Source of the DNA: an uncultured Lachnospiraceae bacterium
GTDB lineage: Bacteria > Bacillota > Clostridia > Lachnospirales > Lachnospiraceae
DNA length: 40,515 nt
Assembly: GCA_944384105.1 (NCBI GenBank)
Contig: CALWSC010000032.1
Span: 1 to 40,515 of the forward strand
Direction: 5' to 3'
Shown in pieces: positions 33,528 through 40,515 of this stretch (position 1 is its first letter; each line of letters opens with the position of its first letter). A model generated the notes under the pieces. It did no database searches. It worked only from the letters and a program-made list of their open reading frames with translations, and was not told where the DNA came from. Both the position numbers and the translations under genes were made by a program.

Positions 33528-34250
33528 CTAAACCAGTTCATCCCGCACCATTTTCTCAGCGTTTTCCCAGAGAATTTCCCTCAGATAGTCTTCCTCCAGA
33601 TGGCGTTCCATCCATTCCAGCGCTTTCCCTAGCTCCGGGCGGCGGCTTCCAAGGTTGTGCATATCGCTGCCCAGGAAATGAATTCTGCCGCCGGTAAGCT
33701 GGCGTCTGCACCAGCGCGTGGTTCCATTCAGGCAGGAAGCGCCGATACTGGAAAAATTTATCTGCAGATAAGCGCCGCTCTCCGAAAGTTCCTCCGTGCA
33801 GTCGCTCTCTCTGAGGCAGCGATAGCGCTCAATATGTGCCAGAATGGGACGGTACCGCGCCCATACCAGCTCGCGCACCGCGCTGTACAGCTCACGATAG
33901 GAAATTGAGTAGGGAAATTCTGTCAAAACGTAGGAGGTGCCGGTCATGGGCAGCAGCTTCCCGTTGTTCAGATGTTCTATGCATCCTCTGGAATAAAAGA
34001 TTTCCTCCCCAAGATAGAGCTTCAAATCAGGAAATTTCTGCTGTGCCTGCTCCTGTACCTTCTCCAGCAGGCTGCGGCATTGCGTAGGACTGACACGGCT
34101 CGCAGAACCGTGCGGCGTAGCCATAACAGCGCGGACCCCCTGGTTGTACGCCATTTTGAGCATTCCCATGGTGGTCTTCATACTGTCTGACCCGTCATCC
34201 ACGCCTGGCAGAATATGCGTATGTATATCGAAGATTTTTCTCTGCTTCAT
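33528..34250 (-). CDS. CpsB/YwqE-type PHP tyrosine-protein phosphatase
   Basis: PHP-fold phosphatase of 240 residues. Metal-binding motifs in order: FDIHTHILPGVDDGS, MATPHG, YLGEEIFY, LAHIERYR and FLGSDMHN. In Gram-positive capsule and exopolysaccharide systems such enzymes dephosphorylate a BY-kinase (CpsD/YwqD). No kinase or polysaccharide gene is adjacent, which is unusual. The start at 34250 has AAAAGG close upstream; a promoter stands at 34331-34360. The 3' side opens into the decayed patch, so former downstream capsule genes may have been lost. Confidence 0.9.
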   Translation of the reverse strand: MKQRKIFDIHTHILPGVDDGSDSMKTTMGMLKMAYNQGVRAVMATPHGSASRVSPTQCRSLLEKVQEQAQQKFPDLKLYLGEEIFYSRGCIEHLNNGKLLPMTGTSYVLTEFPYSISYRELYSAVRELVWARYRPILAHIERYRCLRESDCTEELSESGAYLQINFSSIGASCLNGTTRWCRRQLTGGRIHFLGSDMHNLGSRRPELGKALEWMERHLEEDYLREILWENAEKMVRDELV

Positions 34251-34330
34251 CCTTTTCCGCCTTCCATTCGTTGATGTTTTTTGGTTACAATTACCATTTA
34301 TTTTACCAGCGTGTCACTTTTTCCTTCAAT

Positions 34331-34360
34331 ATTTTACTCCTGACGCTCTGCTCTTGTCAA
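34331..34360 (-). promoter_or_regulatory. Promoter of the PHP phosphatase gene
   Basis: Minus-strand TTGACA (34355-34360) and TAAAAT (34331-34336) with an 18-base spacer, about 80 bases before the start. Confidence 0.75.
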
Positions 34361-34369
34361 TCGCATAAA

Positions 34370-34418
34370 AATCCCCGCTGCCCGGCTACCTTTATTCTTC
34401 AGCCAGGTGGCGGGGATT
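34370..34418 (-). terminator. Terminator of the bioY-DUF1284 operon
   Basis: Arms AATCCCCGC (34370-34378) and GCGGGGATT (34410-34418), with a further partial stem inside, followed on the minus strand by TTTTT. It lies just after the DUF1284 stop. Confidence 0.8.
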
Positions 34419-34425
34419 CAGCAGA

Positions 34426-34845
34426 TCACTCTCTGCTGTCCTGCAAGGTATTTTCATGTATTGTTCCGTCTTCATTCTTCCGACAGATTTCATCCCACGC
34501 GCAGTCTCCGCAGATCTGTCTGCGTTTCCCGCAGTTTAAGATCTTTTCCTCCGTCAGATTTCTCAGGCTTTTCCAGTCTGAACAGCCTTCCTCTTCGATT
34601 TCCAGAAGCCTCAGCACTTCCCTGTCATAGCGCATAACCTTCTCCTGCGTGCGGCACGCATTTCCCACTCGGTTGGGACACGCCCGGCACACTTCGTCCG
34701 CGCAGCATTGCAGCGTAATTCCGGGATTCTGAAGCGTCAGCTCCTTGATCTGCTCCATGCTCCTGCTGAAGCTGTCACTGTAGCCCTTCCCCTCAAAGTA
34801 TCCGACGCACAGAAGATGATGCGGACGCAGTTTAATCCCGCTCAT
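34426..34845 (-). CDS. DUF1284 cysteine-rich protein
   Basis: Protein of 139 residues of the DUF1284 family, opening with IKLRPHHLLCVGYFEGKGYS. Nine or more cysteines are seen, grouped as CCADEVCRACPNRVGNAC and later CGKRRQICGDCAWDEIC, which suggests Fe-S or Zn binding. The start at 34845 overlaps the bioY stop as ATGA, so the two are translationally coupled; a longer frame to 35325 is only a shadow of bioY. The function of the family is unknown. Coupling to a biotin transporter hints at a link with biotin synthesis or another Fe-S process, but this is inference. Confidence 0.88.
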   Translation of the reverse strand: MSGIKLRPHHLLCVGYFEGKGYSDSFSRSMEQIKELTLQNPGITLQCCADEVCRACPNRVGNACRTQEKVMRYDREVLRLLEIEEEGCSDWKSLRNLTEEKILNCGKRRQICGDCAWDEICRKNEDGTIHENTLQDSRE

Positions 34846-35402
34846 GCCAGATTCCTCAGGATTTTCTTCAGATTTCTTCCCACAGTGAACGCTGCGGCCA
34901 GTTTGATCAGATCCGGAATAACAAACGGAATCACACACCAGCCCAGCACGGTCGCAAGACCGACGCTTCCGGAATTTCCCGCGTACACAATCATAAACCA
35001 GATGGTTCCGAATGCATAGCAGACCGCCAGCCCCAGCCCCATAGAGAAAAGCTGCAGCCATACTCTGCCGCGCGCCGGCTTCTCCAGCGCCCAGATGATC
35101 AGCGCCATGGCCAGAAAGCCAACAATGTATCCGCCTGTATTGGTAGCCAGGATCCCGATTCCCCCGGTAAATCCTGCAAATACCGGAACGCCGGCACATC
35201 CCAGCAAAATGTAAACCAAAACCGCCAGAGTTCCGAACTTTCCTCCGAGCACGCTCACTGCCAGAAATACTCCGAACGTCTGCAGGGTAAAGGGCACTGC
35301 CGTCGGGATCGATATCCACGAGCATATCGCTATGAGCACGGCAAATACTGCGGTCATGGTCATCATGCGGGTTTTCATGAAAGAGTTTGTTGCTGTATTC
35401 AT
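34842..35402 (-). CDS. bioY: Biotin ECF transporter S component BioY
   Basis: Integral membrane protein of 186 residues with about six segments, the substrate-binding subunit of the biotin energy-coupling-factor transporter. Typical BioY pieces are IPTAVPFTLQTFGVFLAVSVLGGKFGTLAVLVYILLG, GFTGGIGILATNTGGYIVGF and the C-terminal PDLIKLAAAFTVGR. The EcfAAT module is not nearby and is probably shared. The start at 35402 has GGAG upstream. A BirA-type operator overlaps its -35 box, so biotin-dependent repression is expected. Confidence 0.95.
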   Translation of the reverse strand: MNTATNSFMKTRMMTMTAVFAVLIAICSWISIPTAVPFTLQTFGVFLAVSVLGGKFGTLAVLVYILLGCAGVPVFAGFTGGIGILATNTGGYIVGFLAMALIIWALEKPARGRVWLQLFSMGLGLAVCYAFGTIWFMIVYAGNSGSVGLATVLGWCVIPFVIPDLIKLAAAFTVGRNLKKILRNLA

Positions 35403-35458
35403 GTTCTGTATTCTCCTTTTCCGCCGGAGCGTTTCAGACGCGCTCCGCTTTCCTGTCT

Positions 35459-35511
35459 ACCTTATCATGCCGAAGAGCAATTGTCAACTTAATTAATTTT
35501 TAGGTTTACAT
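35459..35511 (-). promoter_or_regulatory. BirA-type operator overlapping the bioY promoter
   Basis: Half-sites TTGTCAAC (35481-35488) and GGTTTACA (35503-35510) form an inverted repeat with a 14-base AT-rich spacer, close to the BirA consensus TTGTnAAC...GTTnACAA. The minus-strand -35 box TTGACA (35482-35487) lies inside one half-site; a weaker -10 (TAAGGT, 35459-35464) follows at 17 bases. Binding would block RNA polymerase. Confidence 0.7.
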
Positions 35512-35521
35512 TTTTCCAAAG

Positions 35522-35548
35522 AAAAAGGCGGAGCACCGGGCTCCGCCT
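35522..35548 (-). terminator. Terminator of nifJ
   Basis: Arms AGGCGGAGC (35526-35534) and GCTCCGCCT (35540-35548), 5-base loop, followed on the minus strand by a T-run. Confidence 0.85.
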
Positions 35549-35560
35549 CTCAATCCTGAA

Positions 35561-38500
35561 TTATTCCTGATTTCCGTAAAGGGTTACCAGTTTGTTCAGG
35601 TATTCATATCTTTCTTTTGCCTGCTTCTCGTTCAGCGCGAACAGCTTCTCTGCCTTCTCCGGATTGGAGCGTTTCAGAGAGTTGTAACGTACCTCGCCGT
35701 CCAGGAACTCCTGGTAATCTCCGCTCGGAGCCTTGGAATCCAGGGTGAACTTGTTCTCAGCCTGCGGATTGAAGCGGAAGTTGTGCCAATATCCGCACTT
35801 AACTGCCAGCTCTTCCTCTGTCTGAGCCTTGCTCATGCCCTTCTTGATACCATGGTTGATACACGGAGCGTAAGCGATGATCAGGGACGGTCACGGATAT
35901 GCCTCAGCCTCAGCCAGTGCCTTTACAGTCTGGTTGAAGTCAGCGCCCATAGCGATCTGTGCAACGTATACATAGCCGTAGCTCATAGCGATGGAAGCAA
36001 GGTCTTTCTTCTTCACTTCTTTACCGCCTGCAGCGAACTGTGCAATCGCACCGGTCGGGGTAGCCTTGGAGGACTGTCCGCCTGTGTTGGAGTAAACCTC
36101 AGTATCGAATACCATTACGTTGATATCCTGTCCGGAAGCTAATACATGGTCAACACCGCCGAATCCGATGTCGTAAGCCCATCCGTCGCCGCCGAATACC
36201 CACTGGGATTTCTTAGCCAGGAAATCTTTATTATTTACAATGTCACGGCATACATCGCAGTCAACGCCGGAGAGAACCTCTACCAGCTTGTCTGTAGCTG
36301 CTCCGTTGGTAGCGCCGCAGGAGAAGGTATCGATCCACTCCTGGCAGGCTGCTTTTACTTCCTCGGAAGCATTCTCATTTACCATAACAGTCTCTACTTT
36401 TGTCTTTAAGCCGTTGCGGATTGCATTCTGTGCCAGAAGCATACCGTAACCGAACTCTGCGTTATCCTCGAACAGAGAGTTGGACCATGCCGGACCCTGT
36501 CCCTTAGCGTTAACCGTGTACGGTGTGGACGGTGAGGAGTTACCCCAGATAGAAGAGCATCCTGTAGCGTTCGCAATGTACATTCTGTCGCCGAAGAGCT
36601 GTGTGATCAGCTTAGCATACGGTGTCTCACCGCATCCTGCACATGCTCCGGAGAACTCAAGCAGCGGTTTCTTGAACTGGCTTCCCTTTACGGTAGCCTC
36701 TTTGAACTTCGCTACAACGTCTGCTTTCTCCGGCAGAGCAGCTGCGTAATCGAAAGCTTTCTGCTTCGGAAGCTGCTCTTCCATGTTCTGCATAACGAGT
36801 GCCTTTGCACCCTTCTTGCCCGGGCAGACATTTGCGCAGGAACCGCATCCTGTACAATCCAGGGTGGAGATTACCATTGCAAACTTGTACTCCTTCATAC
36901 CGGTCATATCTACAGTTACCAGCTCTTCCGGTGCGTTAGCCACTTCCTCAGCGGTCAGGGCTACCGGACGGATAACTGCGTGCGGACATACATAAGAGCA
37001 GCGGTTACACTGGATACAGTTCTCCGGCTGCCATACCGGCACGTTTACTGCGATACCGCGCTTCTCGTATGCGGAAGTACCGGACGGAGTAGATCCGTCT
37101 ACATACTCGCTGAATGCGGATACAGGCAGTGAATTTCCTTCCTGTGCGGAAACCTTGCTCTGGATGTTGTTTACGAAATCTACAGCATCCTGACGTCCGC
37201 TCTCTGCGTGTGTCATATCCAGACCTTCGTCTGCTGCGTCTTTCCAGCTCTCCGGTACCTGAATCTCAACAACCTGCTTAGCGCCCTCTTCGATAGCTGC
37301 CCAGTTCTTCTGAACAACGTCATCGCCCTTGCGTCCGTAGGTTGCCTTTGCAGCAGCCTTCATCAGCTCGATTGCCTGATCCTCCGGAATGATTGCAGCC
37401 AGCTTGAAGAATGCGGACTGTAAAATTGTGTTGATACGTGTCGGACCCATGCCGGTCTCGATACCGATCTTCACACCGTCAATCACATAGAATTTGATGT
37501 TATGGTTAGCGATGAATGCCTTTACCTGTCCCGGTAAGTGCTTCTCCAGCGCTTCCATATCCCACGGGCAGTTCAGCAGGAATGTACCGCCGTCTACCAG
37601 CTCCTGTACCATGTTGTACTTTCTTACATAAGAAGGATTATGACATGCAACAAAGTTTGCCTTGTGGATCAGGTATGTAGACTTGATCGGGCTCTTTCCG
37701 AAACGCAGGTGGGACATGGTAACGCCGCCTGATTTCTTGGAGTCGTAATCGAAGTACGCCTGAGCATACATGTCTGTGTTGTCACCGATAATCTTGATGG
37801 AGTTCTTGTTGGCTCCTACCGTACCGTCTGCGCCAAGTCCCCAGAACTTGCAGTTGATGGTTCCTTCCGGAGTTGTAACGAGCGGAGCTCCCTCCTCCAG
37901 AGACAGATTGGTAACGTCATCTACGATACCGATGGTGAATTTCTCTTTCTCTGTGTTCTTATAAACAGCAACGATCTGCGCCGGTGTGGTATCCTTGGAA
38001 CCTAAGCCGTAGCGTCCGGTCAGAATCTTCACTGCGTCAAATTTTGTTCCCTTTAATGCTGCTACTACATCCAGATACAGCGGCTCTCCGAGTGCTCCCG
38101 GCTCTTTTGTTCTGTCCAGAACGGAGATAACCTTAACGGAATCCGGAATAGCATCGATTAATGCCTGAGCGCAGAACGGTCTGTACAGACGTACTTTGAC
38201 AACGCCGACTTTCTCGCCTGCTGCCATCAGGTAGTCAATGGTCTCCTCGATGGTCTCGCAAACGGAACCCATAGCGATGATAACGTGCTCAGCATCAGCA
38301 GCTCCGTAATAGTTGAACAGCTTATAGTCTGTTCCGATCTTCTCATTGACTTTGTCCATGTACTCCTGTACGATTCCCGGAAGGGCATCGTAATACGGAT
38401 TACATGCCTCTCTTGCCTGGAAGAAGATATCCGGGTTCTGTGCGGAACCTCTCTGGCACGGATGGTTCGGATTTAACGCATGCTTTCTGAATGCCTCTAC

Positions 38501-39097
38501 CGCGTCCATATCTACCAGATCCTTTAAGTCCTCATAGTCCCATGTCTCGATCTTCTGGATCTCATGAGAGGTACGGAATCCGTCGAAGAAGTTGATAAAC
38601 GGAACTTTACCCTTGATTGCTGCGCAGTGAGCAACCGGTGTCAGGTCCATAACTTCCTGTACGGAAGATTCACACAGCATAGCTGCGCCGGTCTGACGGC
38701 ATGCATATACGTCGGAATGGTCACCGAAAATGGAAAGTGCGTGGCTTGCCAGTGCACGTGCAGATACGTTGAATACACCCGGTAACTGCTCGCCGGCGAT
38801 CTTGTACAGGTTCGGGATCATCAGAAGAAGTCCCTGGGAAGCGGTGTAGGTTGTGGTCAGAGCGCCCGCTGCAAGGGAACCGTGAACAGCACCTGCTGCA
38901 CCTGCCTCGGACTGCATCTCAGTTACCTGAACTTCCTGTCCGAAGATATTCTTCCTTCCCTGTGTCGCCCATTCGTCTGTAGCTTCCGCCATAACAGAGG
39001 ATGGAGTGATAGGATAGATCGCAGCTACATCGGAATACGCATAGGACGCATGAGCGGCTGCATGATTACCATCCATGGTTTTCATTTTTCTAGCCAT
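35561..39097 (-). pseudogene. nifJ: Pyruvate:ferredoxin (flavodoxin) oxidoreductase with in-frame UGA
   Basis: Single-chain PFOR, 1178 codons if read through, the family's usual length. It oxidises pyruvate with CoA to acetyl-CoA and CO2 and reduces ferredoxin. Seen in order: N-terminal AIYPITPSS pyruvate domain, two 4Fe-4S motifs CIQCNRCSYVCP (about 692) and CTGCGSCANVCP (about 746), and the TPP domain with CAGCGETPYAKL (about 814) and NATGCSSIWG (about 845). Codon 1069 (35891-35893) is TGA where relatives have Gly (EAYP-G-PSLIIAYAPC). The frame continues unbroken for 109 codons to a normal end, so this is one base change, not a frameshift. The lost part contains the Cys of AYAPCINHG, a ligand of the proximal cluster in known PFOR. 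The start at 39097 has AAGGAGG. Confidence 0.93.
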
Positions 39098-39145
39098 TAT
39101 GTTTTCCTCCTTAAAAGTACTTAATAATTCTTTAAGCTGTTCTAT

Positions 39146-39174
39146 ATTATAACACTGATTAGCGCTGATGTCCA
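39146..39174 (-). promoter_or_regulatory. Promoter of nifJ
   Basis: Minus-strand TGGACA (39169-39174) and TATAAT (39146-39151) with a 17-base spacer, about 50 bases before the start codon. A strong, intact promoter argues against long-standing loss of the gene. Confidence 0.8.
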
Positions 39175-39213
39175 TGTTTCCTTAAAAATTCACGCGATGT
39201 TTTCGTTAAAATA

Positions 39214-39241
39214 CAAAAAGCTCCGGCTTATACCGAAGCTT
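39214..39241 (-). terminator. Terminator of the ABC-F gene
   Basis: Arms AAGCTCCGG (39218-39226) and CCGAAGCTT (39233-39241), one mismatch, followed on the minus strand by TTTTTGTATTTT. Confidence 0.8.
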
Positions 39242-39269
39242 CCTGCGTTTTTCGACAGCCTGGGCTGTA

Positions 39270-40515
39270 TTAATTGTCCTCTTCCTGCATGGTGTAAACC
39301 TGGCGTTTTCTCGCCATCTCATCGCTTGCGAGGTACTCGTCGTACGTTGTAATCTTATCGATGAGTGAGCCGCCCGGCACGATTTCCATGATGCGGTTTG
39401 CCGTCGTCTGCACGAACTGATGATCGTGAGACGCAAAGAGGATAACGCCCGGGAACTTGATTAATCCGTTGTTCAGAGCCGTGATGGACTCCATATCCAG
39501 ATGGTTCGTCGGCTCGTCAAGAATCAGGATGTTGGCGCCTGAAATCATCATCTTCGAGAGCAGGCAGCGCACCTTCTCTCCTCCTGAGAGCACGCGGACG
39601 CGCTTTACGCCGTCCTCGCCCGCAAAGAGCATACGTCCCAGGAATCCGCGCACATATGTGGCGTCCTTAATCTCAGAGTACTGAGTCAGCCAGTCCGCAA
39701 TCGTAAGGTCAGAGTCAAACTCCTTCGTATTATCCTTCGGGAAATACGCCTGAGTCGTTGTCACACCCCACTTGTACGTACCCTCGTCGGGCTCCATCTC
39801 GCCTACGAGAATCTTGAACAGTGTCGTGATCGCCTGCTCATTTCCGCCTACAAACGCTACTTTATCCTCGCGGCCCAGCGTAAATGAAATATTATCGAGA
39901 ACCTTCACGCCGTCGATCGTCTTGCTTAAGCCCTCCACCATCAGGACTTCATTTCCGATCTCACGGTTCGGGCGGAAGTCGATGTACGGATACTTGCGGC
40001 TGGACGGGCGCATCTCGTCGAGCTGAATCTTTTCCAGCGCTCTCTTTCTGGATGTCGCCTGTTTGGACTTGGAGGCGTTGGCGCTGAATCGGGAGATGAA
40101 TTCCTGCAGTTCCTTGATCTTCTCCTCTTTCTTCTTATTCGCTTCCTTCATCTGCTTGATCAGAAGCTGGCTGGACTGGAACCAGAAGTCATAGTTTCCG
40201 GCATAGAGCTGGATTTTTCCGTAGTCAATATCCGCAGTCTGCGTGCAGACTTTATTTAAGAAGTAACGGTCATGGGATACCACGATCACGGTATTGTCAA
40301 AGTTGATCAGGAACTCTTCGAGCCATGCGATGGCGTCGAGATCCAGGTGGTTCGTCGGCTCGTCAAGCAGCAGAATGTCCGGATTTCCAAACAGTGCCTG
40401 CGCAAGCAGGACTTTGACCTTCTGGCTTCCGGTCAGATTTGCCATCTGCTCATAGTGCAGCTCTGTCTCACTACCGAGTCCGTTGAATAGCTGTGCCGCG
40501 TCCGTCTCAGCCTCC
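39270..40515 (-). CDS. ABC-F family ATPase, 5' end outside window
   Basis: C-terminal 414 codons of a two-ABC-domain ABC-F protein (YbiT-like group), which act on ribosomes in translation or antibiotic protection and have no membrane domain. The first domain's end is seen (signature NLTGSQKVKVLLAQAL, Walker B ILLLDEPTNHLDLDAI, SHDRYFLN). Next comes the charged interdomain linker (MKEANKKKEEKIKELQEFISRFSANASKSKQATSRKRALEK) and the second domain. In that domain the Walker A loop reads VGGNEQAITTL, with Ile in place of the usual Lys, while its signature LSGGEKVRCLL and Walker B ILILDEPTNHLDMES are intact. The frame is open to the right edge, so the start and first Walker A are missing. Confidence 0.93.
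   Translation of the reverse strand, partial: EAETDAAQLFNGLGSETELHYEQMANLTGSQKVKVLLAQALFGNPDILLLDEPTNHLDLDAIAWLEEFLINFDNTVIVVSHDRYFLNKVCTQTADIDYGKIQLYAGNYDFWFQSSQLLIKQMKEANKKKEEKIKELQEFISRFSANASKSKQATSRKRALEKIQLDEMRPSSRKYPYIDFRPNREIGNEVLMVEGLSKTIDGVKVLDNISFTLGREDKVAFVGGNEQAITTLFKILVGEMEPDEGTYKWGVTTTQAYFPKDNTKEFDSDLTIADWLTQYSEIKDATYVRGFLGRMLFAGEDGVKRVRVLSGGEKVRCLLSKMMISGANILILDEPTNHLDMESITALNNGLIKFPGVILFASHDHQFVQTTANRIMEIVPGGSLIDKITTYDEYLASDEMARKRQVYTMQEEDN

Noticed and set aside
33410-33533. Short open frame of about 38 codons beside the PHP phosphatase
   Set aside because: No start site, no ribosome site and no recognisable family; it partly overlaps the phosphatase end.
34846-35325. Extension of the DUF1284 frame
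   Set aside because: It is a shadow frame of bioY; the true start overlaps the bioY stop as ATGA.
35891-35893. UGA recoded as glycine, as in some candidate phyla
   Set aside because: UGA ends other genes here normally (for example the LacI gene at 21701-21703 and the ATGA overlaps at 27932 and 34842), so a changed code is not supported.
35891-35893. Selenocysteine codon in PFOR
   Set aside because: Relatives have Gly, not Cys, at this position, and no convincing stem-loop was seen just after the codon.

Overview
The window looks like chromosomal DNA of a gut-type anaerobic Firmicute, most likely a Lachnospiraceae (Clostridium cluster XIVa). This is inferred from gene content: pyruvate:ferredoxin oxidoreductase, LuxS, a bacterial GlnRS, a CarD-type regulator, BioY, an LplA/LplB/LplC-type sugar importer, strong AGGAGG ribosome sites and moderate GC. 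Genus cannot be named from the sequence alone. No rRNA, tRNA, CRISPR array or intact mobile element was seen.

Layout. 1-1333: 3' part of an ABC-class P-loop ATPase, converging on a minus-strand operon through a shared terminator. 1380-4313: a KDG/KDPG cassette (eda, kdgK and a second PfkB kinase) with a consensus promoter and an IclR-type palindrome in the eda leader. 4349-5101: a lone larB for the nickel-pincer cofactor. 5175-20488: a 15 kb minus-strand glycan locus: GH38 alpha-mannosidase, then two permeases and a solute-binding lipoprotein, GH20, GH2 beta-mannosidase, GH18, a CBM9-like protein and GH125. No glycosidase has a visible signal peptide and no transporter ATPase is present, so I infer import of mannose/GlcNAc oligosaccharides, probably N-glycan fragments, and stepwise cytoplasmic breakdown. 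20669-22542: a divergent LacI regulator and an IclR regulator, the likely controllers of the glycan and KDG genes.

22664-29232: luxS, a CarD-like regulator, a run of minus genes (Gph-like HAD, Cof-like HAD, an 86-residue protein, aldehyde dehydrogenase, MATE exporter) and a divergent small acidic membrane protein. 29233-32413: glnS followed one base later by a MocR-type regulator. 32455-33350: a decayed patch holding C-terminal remnants of three unrelated genes (SNF2 helicase, NUDIX regulator, PD-(D/E)XK-type nuclease). 33528-35511: a CpsB/YwqE-type PHP phosphatase, then bioY with a BirA-type operator and a coupled DUF1284 gene. 35561-39174: nifJ, broken by one in-frame UGA at a normally glycine codon. 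39270-40515: an ABC-F ATPase running off the right edge.

Starts were corrected inward in many genes using ribosome binding sites and, for the IclR gene, a promoter that overlaps the longer reading. The most interesting points are the compact intracellular N-glycan-type locus with candidate operators, the nifJ nonsense codon, the candidate KdgR operator, and the island of C-terminal gene remnants.
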